Part shown: positions 25,437 through 33,553 of the stretch, one piece after another
Numbering within the stretch: the first letter of the stretch is position 1
How the letters are laid out: each line of letters starts with the position of its first letter
From: Gemmatimonadaceae bacterium
Lineage (GTDB): Bacteria; Gemmatimonadota; Gemmatimonadetes; Gemmatimonadales; Gemmatimonadaceae
Direction of reading: 5' to 3'
Assembly (NCBI GenBank): GCA_025450035.1
Contig: JANWIF010000021.1
Coordinates: 1 to 53,979, forward strand
Length of the DNA stretch: 53,979 nucleotides
Translations under genes and position numbers: made by a program
Notes under the pieces: generated by a model
What the model was told of the DNA's origin: nothing
What the model saw: the letters and a program-made list of their open reading frames with translations, nothing else
Database searches by the model: none

Positions 25437-26096
25437 TCAGAATCCGATGCGGAGGCCCGCCGTGAACGCCGCGTTATGCGTCATCGGACCGTCAATGTCC
25501 ACGCCCGTCGCGTCCTGGAAATTGAAGCGACCGATGTAGTCCTTCACCATCAGTCGCAGCCCGACCACACGCGCGAGGCGCGCGTCGATTCCCACACCGG
25601 CGTTCCACGCGAAGTTGGTCGAGTTGGGGTGCAACAAATCGGCGGCGTTCATATCGTAGCGCATCGCGCCCGCTCCCACCTGCACAAACGGCCGCACGGC
25701 GCCGCGATCGTATCGTCCTCTGGGCAGCGTGAACTGCAGCCCGCCATCGAACAGCCACACCGAGGTGTTTCCCGCGTTCACTCTGCCTACGAGCGGAACG
25801 CCGAGCTGCAGATTCGTCTGCCCGTATGCCGCGTTCCCGTAGATCGCTACGTTAGGCACGACGGCCAGCGCCACCTGCGCGCCGAACAACGCGCTGTTCT
25901 CCGTTGACAGAAACGTCCCCCGCCCGGCCGGCCCGCGCAAGAAATCGCCGTATGCCATGTACCCGACGTACGGGGTGAACTGCACGACGCTGGTACTCGA
26001 TTCATCGATTGGACGCAGGCCGCGCTGCGCGTTCAGCGGCGCGGTGGCCGCGACGAGCGCGGCAACAGCGGTGGCAAGGCCGGCACGGCTGAACAT
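25437..26096 (-). CDS. Outer-membrane beta-barrel protein (OmpA/OmpW-like), unknown function
   Basis: A 219-residue exported protein. A signal peptide (MFSRAGLATAVAALVAATAPLNA) is followed by alternating strands such as VVQFTPYVGYMAYGDF, SALFGAQVALAVVPNVAIYGNAAYG, VWLFDGGLQFTLP, VRPFVQVGAGAMRYDM, FAWNAGVGIDARL and the terminal FTAGLRIGF ending in Phe, as outer-membrane barrels do. ATG 26096 has a strong GGAGG at six bases. The frame is open to 26318 but with no other good start. No ligand or partner is evident from the neighbours. Confidence 0.78.
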   Translation of the reverse strand: MFSRAGLATAVAALVAATAPLNAQRGLRPIDESSTSVVQFTPYVGYMAYGDFLRGPAGRGTFLSTENSALFGAQVALAVVPNVAIYGNAAYGQTNLQLGVPLVGRVNAGNTSVWLFDGGLQFTLPRGRYDRGAVRPFVQVGAGAMRYDMNAADLLHPNSTNFAWNAGVGIDARLARVVGLRLMVKDYIGRFNFQDATGVDIDGPMTHNAAFTAGLRIGF

Positions 26097-26260
26097 CGCA
26101 TCCTCCGGGTGCGAGACGATCTGCGTCTCACATCCAAAGCATGCCCCATGCCCACGGTGCACCGCGGCGGTACTCGATTGATACACCGGCACTTCCGGAC
26201 GCGAGCAGCGCGCGGTTTGCGCGCCGCGGTGTCCCCCCGCGCGGACGCGCTCGTGTCCTC

Positions 26261-29065
26261 TCAGCGAGCCGGCGCCGCTCCCGATGGCACCACGTTCCAG
26301 TTGATGATCGCGTTCCACACGAACGGGAACTCGTGATGATTCAGGAACCGGTGAAGCGGGTCGAACGTGAACGCTACCACGTGACCGCGGCGCACCGGCA
26401 CATCGAAGATCGCGCCCTGTCCGATGATTTCTTCTTCTCCACGTACCATTCCCGACACCACATACGGCTCGTCGGTCGTATACGATTTCGATTTTGCGGT
26501 GGTGTCCGCCGCCGGCGTTGGGCTGGCCGTGGCTTTCCCCATCACGGGTCCTTCCGCCGGCGTCTCGGGAAGCTTGGTGCCGTACTGCAGGACCAGCATC
26601 GCGCTGTCGCGCGGCTGTACCTGGTAGAGTGGTCCATTGCCGCGGAACACCGTGGTCGTGTCGGGGAATCCGTATAACAGCGGCGACGACGCGCGGCGCG
26701 CGCGGACGCGCACAACGGATCCAGGATGAAACAGCGTGTGGGTGGCATGCGGCCCGAGCTCGCGTGCGATCCCCGACTCGGCCACGAGCCGGGTCGATGT
26801 GGCGAGCGTGATCAGCTCGCCACCGTCGTCCACGAACGCTTGCAGCGCTGCCAGCCCCTCGAAGCCCGGGCCGCCGGTGATGTCCGGACTCGACGCCGGC
26901 GTGCCGAGCGCCGGTGTCGCCTTGGTTTTCTCGTATGGAATGGGCGCGAAGTCGCGGTTCACGCCGTGCACCATGTCGTCCAACGAGCCCGGCATGTTCG
27001 GCACGAGAATCACATCGAACGTTTTGCGCAGCGCCCCGCGGCGCAGATCGTCCTTATCGATCGACGTGTACGGAATGCCTAACTGATCGAACGTATAGCT
27101 CGACCACCCCGCGTCTTGCGTGTCGTACCACGAATGGTAAATCGCGATGCGGGGAAGCGACACATCGTGCCGTTGCACATCGGGCGCGCGCGCGGCGCTC
27201 ATCAACGGCAGACCGTAGCGCATCGAGAGGTCGCGCGCAGCGTCGGGGGGGAGGTGGTCGAGCACCAGCGAGCCCGCCGGAAAGCTGTCGCGGCCCACCA
27301 CGAACGCGCGGTCGGCCACGGCCGCGTGCGCGGCGCGGCTCTGCCTGCGCAGACGGTAGAGCGCGGGCAGCACCTCGCTCTGCGCGCGATAGGCGAGCAG
27401 GTACACGGGCCCCGGACCGGCGGCGGCGGCGGTGTAGGCCACCGTGTCGCGCAGCGGCTCCAGGCCGGACCAGTGGAACACCGCCGTGTCGTTCACCGCC
27501 CGCACGTCGGCGCCATAGAGCAGGCCTAACGTCCAGGCAATGTCATCGTACGGCGGATACTGGGCCGAGCTGGGATAGTGTTGAATGCCTAACAGATTGA
27601 CTACGAGATCGCGGTACGGTTGATCGAGTCGGATGACGAAATCGCCCGCCGAGTCGCCCGTGGTGCGGCGCATGATCTCGATGTGCTGGCGCTCGAGCTG
27701 GGTGACGAGATAGGCCGCGCGTCGCGGATCGCGCTGCCGCGCGAAGCCCGGGATGACGTACGCATGCGGCGTCTCGGTGCGCCCACGCGCCAGGCTGTTG
27801 GCCGCGACCTGATAGAAATCGTGCAGCATGCGCGCCGCGTTGGTCGCCGCGTAGGTCAGCGACACCAGCACGCCCGTCTCCTGAAAATTGATATTGTCGC
27901 GCGAGCTCCAATACACCTGCTTGGTGGGCGGCCACGACCGATACCACTCGCGCGAAGTCACGGGTGCGCCGGCAAACTTCTCATCAGACAGATCCCGCAG
28001 ATATGTGTCGCCGCCCGCGTTGCCGAACGTTTCGTAGAACCGGCCGATCGCATTGTGGTTGGTCGCGATCCACATGCCGTAACCCGGCCACCATCCGTCA
28101 AAGAACCCCCACGTCCACACGCCGGGTAGGCCCGCGGCGGTCAGAGCGGTGATGTCGTTGTTGGCCAGGAGCGTGAACTCGCCGATCGCGATGGGATCGT
28201 TGTTCTCGTTGTACGGTCCGGTGCCGGTGGACACGTAGAGCAACGGCACCGACTCGTGCAGGTCGTGCATCACGATTGGGTGCCAATCGTAAAAGATGGC
28301 GAACATGGCCTTCGTGATCGCCTGGCTGATCTGCAGACCGTCACGATTGTTGTCGTGCAGCACATAGCGCCCCCAGTACGGCGACGAGCGCGGATACCCA
28401 TCATCCCATTTCGGGCGCCCCTTGGTGTAGTGGAGATACCAATCGACCTGCTTGTCCCGTCCGTCCGGCTCGCTTACCGGATTGATGATCGTGATGACCG
28501 AATGACGGATGCGCTCAAGAGCCGAATCGTTGCTAACCGCCAGACGATAGGCCAGTTCGGTGAGCATCTCCGGCGACCCCATCTCCGGCGAGTGCATTCC
28601 CCCGTTTATGTAGTAGATGGGTTTGGCTTGCGCGATCACGCCGGCCACCGAATCGACGGGGAGTGTTCGCGGGTCAGCCAGTCGCCGCATGAGCGCCTTG
28701 TAGTGATCGAGGTCGCGCATGGTCTCCTGGTCGGCAATCACGACGAGGATAATCTCGCGCCCCTCTTCTGTCGTCCCGATAGAGTCCACGCGCACTCTCG
28801 GCGACGCCTTGGCAAGCGCCCGGAAATACCCATACAGCTCCGCCGTGTGGTGCATGACCCCCGGCGCGCCCGCGATGCGTCCAAAGTACGCGAGGGGACT
28901 GGGCACGCTTCCACCGGCCGGCACCGTCGCCACTGCCTCGGGCAAGAATCGCGTGTCCGTTGTTGCCGCCCGCACCAATCGGGCGTAGGCGGTGTCTGGT
29001 TGCTGGGCGAGGCTGTATGCGGGCAGCAGGAACAGCGAGAGGAGCGGAAGGAGAGTGCGGCGCAT
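26261..29065 (-). CDS. Large secreted M14-family zinc carboxypeptidase-like protein
   Basis: A 934-residue exoprotein with signal peptide MRRTLLPLLSLFLLPAYSLA-QQ. Residues about 50-330 form an M14 domain. Zinc ligands are His158 and Glu161 in GGMHSPEMGSPE, with the third His in WHPIVMHDLHES (267 or 270); NPVSEPDGRD is the substrate-binding loop. About 600 further residues include a class-I glutamine-amidotransferase-like part (LPRIAIYHSWYDTQDAGWSSYTFDQLG ... FDVILVPNMP ... LQAFVDDGGELITLATSTRL), an arrangement common in large M14 proteins of soil and marine bacteria. The start is ATG 29065; the leader directly before it is a CCAA-type heptad repeat with no Shine-Dalgarno. Function: probably peptide scavenging in the periplasm or outside. 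Confidence 0.88.
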   Translation of the reverse strand: MRRTLLPLLSLFLLPAYSLAQQPDTAYARLVRAATTDTRFLPEAVATVPAGGSVPSPLAYFGRIAGAPGVMHHTAELYGYFRALAKASPRVRVDSIGTTEEGREIILVVIADQETMRDLDHYKALMRRLADPRTLPVDSVAGVIAQAKPIYYINGGMHSPEMGSPEMLTELAYRLAVSNDSALERIRHSVITIINPVSEPDGRDKQVDWYLHYTKGRPKWDDGYPRSSPYWGRYVLHDNNRDGLQISQAITKAMFAIFYDWHPIVMHDLHESVPLLYVSTGTGPYNENNDPIAIGEFTLLANNDITALTAAGLPGVWTWGFFDGWWPGYGMWIATNHNAIGRFYETFGNAGGDTYLRDLSDEKFAGAPVTSREWYRSWPPTKQVYWSSRDNINFQETGVLVSLTYAATNAARMLHDFYQVAANSLARGRTETPHAYVIPGFARQRDPRRAAYLVTQLERQHIEIMRRTTGDSAGDFVIRLDQPYRDLVVNLLGIQHYPSSAQYPPYDDIAWTLGLLYGADVRAVNDTAVFHWSGLEPLRDTVAYTAAAAGPGPVYLLAYRAQSEVLPALYRLRRQSRAAHAAVADRAFVVGRDSFPAGSLVLDHLPPDAARDLSMRYGLPLMSAARAPDVQRHDVSLPRIAIYHSWYDTQDAGWSSYTFDQLGIPYTSIDKDDLRRGALRKTFDVILVPNMPGSLDDMVHGVNRDFAPIPYEKTKATPALGTPASSPDITGGPGFEGLAALQAFVDDGGELITLATSTRLVAESGIARELGPHATHTLFHPGSVVRVRARRASSPLLYGFPDTTTVFRGNGPLYQVQPRDSAMLVLQYGTKLPETPAEGPVMGKATASPTPAADTTAKSKSYTTDEPYVVSGMVRGEEEIIGQGAIFDVPVRRGHVVAFTFDPLHRFLNHHEFPFVWNAIINWNVVPSGAAPAR

Positions 29066-29070
29066 GGTGT

Positions 29071-29118
29071 TTGGCGGTTGGTGCTTGGTGGTTGGTGCTT
29101 GGTGGTTGGTAGTTCGTG
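29071..29118 (-). repeat. Heptad-period repeat in the M14 peptidase leader
   Basis: On the plus strand the 14-bp unit GGTTGGTGCTTGGT (two related heptamers, GGTTGGT and GCTTGGT) is present as 29076-29089 and 29090-29103, with a decayed third unit at 29104-29117 and part of one before. On the coding (minus) strand this is an ACCAACC/ACCAAGC array ending a few bases before the ATG, so it is transcribed as the 5' leader. Confidence 0.75.
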
Positions 29119-29260
29119 GCGACAGTAGCAGGTACCACCAATCCCAGTTCCCATCAACCCCCTCCCCTTCCACTTCCGCTTCCCTATCTCGTCGTGCCCC
29201 CCCCTGTCTCAAATCGTCACATACAGAGCCTTCATCGATTGGACACGAGGAGAGTCGGCT

Positions 29261-30238
29261 ATGAGAGTGTTTCTGACGGGAGCGGCCGGACCGCTTGGAC
29301 GCGCGCTGACCGAGGTGTTTCGGGAGCGTGGCGACGCTGTGGTTGGGCAGGTGCGCCGGCGGAGTGGGATTGGCGTGTTGCGCAAGTTGGGCGCTGAGGC
29401 GGTGATGAGCGACCTGACCCGGGCTCGTCTGTTGGCCGACGCCATGCAGGGGTGCGACCTGGTGGTCCACGTAGCGCAGTTCTTCGATTTCTGGGCGCCG
29501 CAGGCCTCCACGTTCCACGCGGTCAACGTGTACGGCGCCGAAAACGCGCTCGCCGCGGCGCTTGAGGCGCGTGTGCCGCGCGTGGTTTACGTCTCATCGT
29601 CGCTCACCATCGGCGAGGCGCCGGGCTATTGGGGCACCGAGCGCACTGTGCATCGGGGTTACACCCTCACCGCCTACGAACGCTCCAAGCTCACAGCCGA
29701 ACACGCGGTGCTGCGCTACCGGGCCAAGGGCGTGGAGGTCGTGGTCGTGAATCCCGGCTTGGTGATCTCGGGTGGCGACTCCGGATGGCTGGGCCGAATG
29801 GTGGCGGACTTTGCGACCGGGAAGCGCCGGCGCACGGGTGACGCGCCCATGGGGTGGATCTGGGCGCGCGACGCGGCGGCTGGGATCGCGCTGGCTGCCG
29901 AAAAGGGGCATAGCGGCTCACGCTACATCCTGAGTGGTGAGACGTTGACGACCCGTGAGTTCATGACTCGCGTGACCAAGGTCGCCGGCCAACCGGCGCC
30001 CAAGACATTGCCCAACTGGTTCACCACGACGTCGGCCACATTTTCGACCGGCACCGCGTCGCTGTTTGGGGGCCGCCCGCGGCTTCCGCTCGACGAGGCG
30101 CGCTTTGCGACGTCGGGCTTTCGCGTCGACGGTTCGCACGCCTGCGCCGCTCTGGGCCTGGAGTACACACCGATGGCCCGTTACCTCCCCGCCATCGTCA
30201 GCAGTTACCGCGGCTCCGCGCGGGTCCTCGCCGCGTAA
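29261..30238 (+). CDS. NAD-dependent epimerase/dehydratase (extended SDR)
   Basis: A 325-residue extended short-chain dehydrogenase. The Rossmann motif is LTGAAGPLG (5-13), followed by SDLTRARLLADAM, VVHVAQFFDFW, the active-site strand VPRVVYVSSSLTIGE, YERSKLTAEHAV with the catalytic Tyr and Lys, and VNPGLVISGGD. The C-terminal half (MGWIWARDAAAGIALAAEKG, GSRYILSGETLTTREF) resembles dihydroflavonol-reductase/HpnA-like enzymes. ATG 29261 has GAGGAGA upstream. The substrate cannot be told. The divergent M14 gene shares its upstream region. A GC-rich hairpin follows the stop. Confidence 0.9.
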   Translation: MRVFLTGAAGPLGRALTEVFRERGDAVVGQVRRRSGIGVLRKLGAEAVMSDLTRARLLADAMQGCDLVVHVAQFFDFWAPQASTFHAVNVYGAENALAAALEARVPRVVYVSSSLTIGEAPGYWGTERTVHRGYTLTAYERSKLTAEHAVLRYRAKGVEVVVVNPGLVISGGDSGWLGRMVADFATGKRRRTGDAPMGWIWARDAAAGIALAAEKGHSGSRYILSGETLTTREFMTRVTKVAGQPAPKTLPNWFTTTSATFSTGTASLFGGRPRLPLDEARFATSGFRVDGSHACAALGLEYTPMARYLPAIVSSYRGSARVLAA

Positions 30239-30645
30239 CGCCGTAGGGTCGCGCGCGCTCCGATTCCGGACGCGCGCGCGGCGCTTGGCTCGCCCCGCCT
30301 CATCGCGCGCCCTCTCCATTTTCCCAATCACGACACTTCATGCACCACGACTTAGCAGTGCGCCGCATGCGCGCCCGGCAGAGCCGACCGGTCACTGTCG
30401 CACAATGCCAGGAACATCGCCGCGCGCGAGCGACAACTCACGCGCGCTGTTACGCGTCGTCGCGTTGAATCTTCCATGATGGAGTTCGCGCGCGCGGTCT
30501 CGATGTCGTTCAGCAGAATCGAACAGTGCGCGATGCCAATCCGCTAACGACGAGAACCCGCGTAGCTGTGATGTCGCTCCAACGTACGATGCACGAGTCG
30601 ACACGCCGCAGTCGCGCCACCGCAGTGATCACCCGAGGTTGAACG
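30239..30645. other. Intergenic stretch after the SDR gene
   Basis: Apart from the hairpin at 30251-30280 and a GAGG Shine-Dalgarno just before the GTG at 30646, I see nothing recognisable in these 407 bases. A 70-codon minus-strand frame (30392-30604) has no start signal or protein-like features. Confidence 0.5.
30251..30280 (+). terminator. GC-rich hairpin after the SDR gene
   Basis: TCCG/CGGA close to an ATTC tetraloop continue, after a one-base slip, into GCGCGCG/CGCGCGC arms. The hairpin starts 13 bases past the TAA. There is no U tract, so it may be a Rho-assisted or 3'-stabilising structure. The alternating CG runs could also adopt Z-form. Confidence 0.4.
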
Positions 30646-31056
30646 GTGCAGCTCACGCAACCGGAGCATCAGTCACTCTCGCTGTCTCCTGCTTCAGCGC
30701 CCAGCGGACACGCGTTAATTCTGGCCAGCCACGCCGACACCTTGGAACTGCTCGGTGATTTCGTGACCCGGTCCGGACTTGTGCCCACGCACCCGCTCGA
30801 CGATGAGCCGGTCGAGCAGGCCGTGTCCCGCATCCGGCCCCGCGTTGCCATCGTCGATTTCGACCACCCAAGCGCGACATCGAGGCGGTTCGCCCGCCTC
30901 CTTGGCGTCATGGGCGCACGCATGGTGCTGTGCGCATCCATGCAGCGCACGAGCGAAGCCCGAGAATGCGCGCTCAAGACCGGTGCGCTGTACTTCCCCC
31001 TGCCGATTACGTACCGCGACTTCGATCTGGTGCTTCGCACGGCGCTCCTGCTGTAA
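30646..31056 (+). CDS. Receiver-like (pseudo-REC) single-domain protein
   Basis: A 136-residue protein. From residue 22 it shows the alternating fold of a CheY-like domain: ALILASHADTLELLGDFVTRSGL, then RPRVAIVDFDHPSATSRRFARLL with Asp73 or so in the phospho-acceptor place, MVLCASMQRTSEARECALKTGALYFPLPITYRDFDLVL where a Pro-Leu-Pro occupies the usual KP position. The acidic pair after strand one is replaced by Ser-His-Ala-Asp, and the conserved Lys is missing, so classical phosphorylation is doubtful. The start is GTG 30646 with GAGG upstream. No kinase is adjacent; the next gene is a zinc-ribbon membrane protein. Confidence 0.6.
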   Translation: MQLTQPEHQSLSLSPASAPSGHALILASHADTLELLGDFVTRSGLVPTHPLDDEPVEQAVSRIRPRVAIVDFDHPSATSRRFARLLGVMGARMVLCASMQRTSEARECALKTGALYFPLPITYRDFDLVLRTALLL

Positions 31057-31163
31057 TTCTGCTGTACGCGTCGAGCGCGGCTGAAACCGCGCACCGGGCA
31101 AATCGTACGGGCAGGGCGGCCATCGTCCGTGTTCCCCCCCCTCCGGGGACGCATATTGAGTCG

Positions 31164-32180
31164 ATGTTCTCCACCTGCATTTTCTGCCACGCATCGCTCG
31201 GCACGAATGCCGTGATCGAGGCGTTCCCCGTTGGGGAGCGTCTGGCGTTCGACCCTGCCAAGGGGCGGCTGTGGGTGGTGTGTCGCCGGTGCGAGCGATG
31301 GAACCTGTCGCCGCTCGAGGAGCGCTGGGAAGCCATCGAAGACTGCGAGCGCCGGTTCCGCGGCACGAAGCTGCGGATGTCGACCGACAACATCGGCATG
31401 GCCCGGGTGGACGAAATGGTCACCCTGGTGCGCATCGGTCGTCCGCTGCGTCCCGAGTTCGCCGCATGGCGGTACGGGGATCAATTCGGGCGGCGGCGGC
31501 GGCGCCAACTACTCATGACCGGCGCTGGCGTGGGCGCGGTGGGAGCGGTGGTGCTCGGCGGAACGGCGATCGGCGTGTCGGTGGGCAGCTTCGGGTGGAT
31601 GATCGCCCAGTGGGGACAGTACGCAATTCGCGGATCGCCCAAGAAGATCATCGCCCACATCCCGATCGACAACGGCGTGATCGTCCCCGTCCGGCGAAAG
31701 CACCTCGATCGATTGGCCGTGCGCGGCGGGACGTCGGCCGCCGACTGGGCGCTGTGCGTGCGCTATGACGGTGCGCCTAACGGTGAACCGCCGGTGGAGC
31801 TCCACGGCGAATCCGCGCAACGCGCCGCCGCGATGCTGCTGCCGGCGGTCAATCGGTACGGTGCGACGCGCACTCAGGTGGCGGATGCCGTCAAGCTGCT
31901 CGAGAGCGCGGATACGCCGCTCGGCGTGTTCGCGCTCACCGTGCGGCAACAGGACCACGCACTGGTCACGAAGCTCCAGCCCTCCGTGCGCATCGCGCTC
32001 GAGATGGCGGCGCACGAAGAGCGCGAACGCCGCGCGCTGGAGGGCGAGCTCTCGACGCTCGAGCGCGAGTGGCGTGAGGCGGAGGAGATTGCCGCCATTG
32101 CCGACAATCTGTTGGTGCCCGCGCGCGTGGAGCAGGCGCTCGCCATGCTGCATGGCCGCCCTTCCGCCACGCGTCCATGA
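31164..32180 (+). CDS. Zinc-ribbon membrane protein of unknown function
   Basis: A 338-residue protein I do not recognise. Cys5/Cys8 (CIFC) and Cys40/Cys43 (CRRC) form a zinc-ribbon at the N-terminus. A basic patch GRRRRRQ precedes one or two membrane spans (LLMTGAGVGAVGAVVLGGTAIGVSVG, about 115-140). The C-terminal half is soluble and ends in a charged helix rich in Glu/Arg (EERERRALEGELSTLEREWREAEEI), probably a coiled coil. The frame is open from 30930, but ATG 31164 begins the Cys motif. Its last four bases (ATGA) overlap the MFS carrier gene, so the two are translationally coupled; the zinc-ribbon protein may regulate or assemble the carrier. Confidence 0.65.
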   Translation: MFSTCIFCHASLGTNAVIEAFPVGERLAFDPAKGRLWVVCRRCERWNLSPLEERWEAIEDCERRFRGTKLRMSTDNIGMARVDEMVTLVRIGRPLRPEFAAWRYGDQFGRRRRRQLLMTGAGVGAVGAVVLGGTAIGVSVGSFGWMIAQWGQYAIRGSPKKIIAHIPIDNGVIVPVRRKHLDRLAVRGGTSAADWALCVRYDGAPNGEPPVELHGESAQRAAAMLLPAVNRYGATRTQVADAVKLLESADTPLGVFALTVRQQDHALVTKLQPSVRIALEMAAHEERERRALEGELSTLEREWREAEEIAAIADNLLVPARVEQALAMLHGRPSATRP

Positions 32181-33439
32181 GCAGCAACAGCGACTCGCCG
32201 CCGGCGCGCGATCACCGCGCCGCGGTGTTCGCCACGTTTCTCGGTTGGACACTGGACGCATTCGATTTTTTTCTGGTGGTGTTCGCGCTGACCGCGATCG
32301 CCAAGGACTTTGGCCGCACCGATGCGGAGCTCGCGCTCTCGCTCACGCTGACCCTCGCCTTCCGCCCGGTGGGGGCGTTCATCTTCGGCCTCATGGCCGA
32401 CCGGTACGGGCGGCGTATCCCGCTCATGATCGACCTTGTGTTTTTCTCCGTGGTCGAGGTGTTGTCGGGGTTGGCTCCTAACTTTGCCACGTTCCTCGTG
32501 CTGCGTGCGTTGTTTGGCATCGGCATGGGTGGCGAGTGGGGTGTCGGGGCATCACTGGCCATGGAGAAGGCGCCCACGCGGCTCCGCGGGGTGTTGTCGG
32601 GATTGCTGCAGGAGGGATACGCCGCGGGGTATCTGTTGGCGGCCGTGTGTTTTTTCTTCGTGTTTCCCCGGTGGGGATGGCGTCCCATGTTCTTCGTCGG
32701 TGGACTTCCGGCGCTGCTGGCGGTGTTCGTGCGTTTCCGCGTGAAAGAATCGGAAGTGTGGGAGCGCACGCGACAGACCAGCTGGTCGGGACTGGGCCGC
32801 GCGATCACGTCGAATTGGAAACTGTTTCTCTATCTCGTGCTGCTCATGTCGATGATGAACTTCGTGTCGCACGGCACGCAGGACATGTATCCGACGTTCT
32901 TGCCGCGCGCGTGGCACATGTCGCCCCAACAGCGAGCGCTGGTGACCGGGTTCTCCATGGTAGGGGCAATCATAGGCGGCGTGGCGTTCGGCATGTGGTC
33001 CGATCGCATCGGGCGGCGGCGTGCAATCGTGATCGCCCTGGTGGCCGCGCTGTTCGTGATTCCGCTCTGGGCGTTCGCTCCATCGGCGGCGCTGCTGTGG
33101 GTAGGCGCGTTCCTCATGCAGTTCATGGTGCAGGGCGCCTGGGGAGTGATCCCGGCGCACATCACCGAGCTGTCACCCGATACGGTACGCGGATTCCTGC
33201 CCGGCTTTGCCTACCAGTGCGGAGTGCTGGTGGCGAGTACAGCCGCGTACATCGAAGCCGTATTCGCGGCGCGTGCGAGCTATGCAGTGTCGATGGCGCT
33301 CACGGCCCTCACGGTATTTGTGTTAGGCGCGATCGTCACAGCAGCGGGACCCGAGCGGAAGGGCGTGACGTTCGGCGCCGGTGCTCAGCCGGCGCCCGAT
33401 AGCATGGACAGCGAGCCGACGCTCCCGATCAAGAGGTGA
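32177..33439 (+). CDS. MFS carrier, sialate/lactate:H+ symporter-like
   Basis: A 420-residue transporter with 12 predicted spans. The first span reads FLGWTLDAFDFFLVVFALTAIAKDFG, the usual opening of the SHS family (Jen1/NanT-like monocarboxylate and sialate symporters). The MFS signature follows as GLMADRYGRRIPLMID, with GIGMGGEWGVGASLAMEKAPTRLRG in helix 4-5 and MWSDRIGRRRAIVI between helices 8 and 9. The likely substrates are lactate, pyruvate or similar small organic acids with protons. The gene overlaps the preceding zinc-ribbon gene by four bases (ATGA). It is convergent with the S9 peptidase gene. Confidence 0.88.
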   Translation: MSSNSDSPPARDHRAAVFATFLGWTLDAFDFFLVVFALTAIAKDFGRTDAELALSLTLTLAFRPVGAFIFGLMADRYGRRIPLMIDLVFFSVVEVLSGLAPNFATFLVLRALFGIGMGGEWGVGASLAMEKAPTRLRGVLSGLLQEGYAAGYLLAAVCFFFVFPRWGWRPMFFVGGLPALLAVFVRFRVKESEVWERTRQTSWSGLGRAITSNWKLFLYLVLLMSMMNFVSHGTQDMYPTFLPRAWHMSPQQRALVTGFSMVGAIIGGVAFGMWSDRIGRRRAIVIALVAALFVIPLWAFAPSAALLWVGAFLMQFMVQGAWGVIPAHITELSPDTVRGFLPGFAYQCGVLVASTAAYIEAVFAARASYAVSMALTALTVFVLGAIVTAAGPERKGVTFGAGAQPAPDSMDSEPTLPIKR

Positions 33440-33553
33440 CGCCGCGTATGACGGCGCGGTGCAGCGGGCGGGCAAGCCGCCAGATTCCGCGTCCACCATC
33501 GCGCTTCGGCGGTGGTCGCGATCGCGGCTACGCGCACGCCACCGCCGCCATCA

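Noticed and set aside
30392-30604. A 70-codon minus-strand frame in the intergenic region
   Set aside because: No Shine-Dalgarno, no protein-like pattern and an Arg/His-rich composition typical of non-coding GC-rich DNA.
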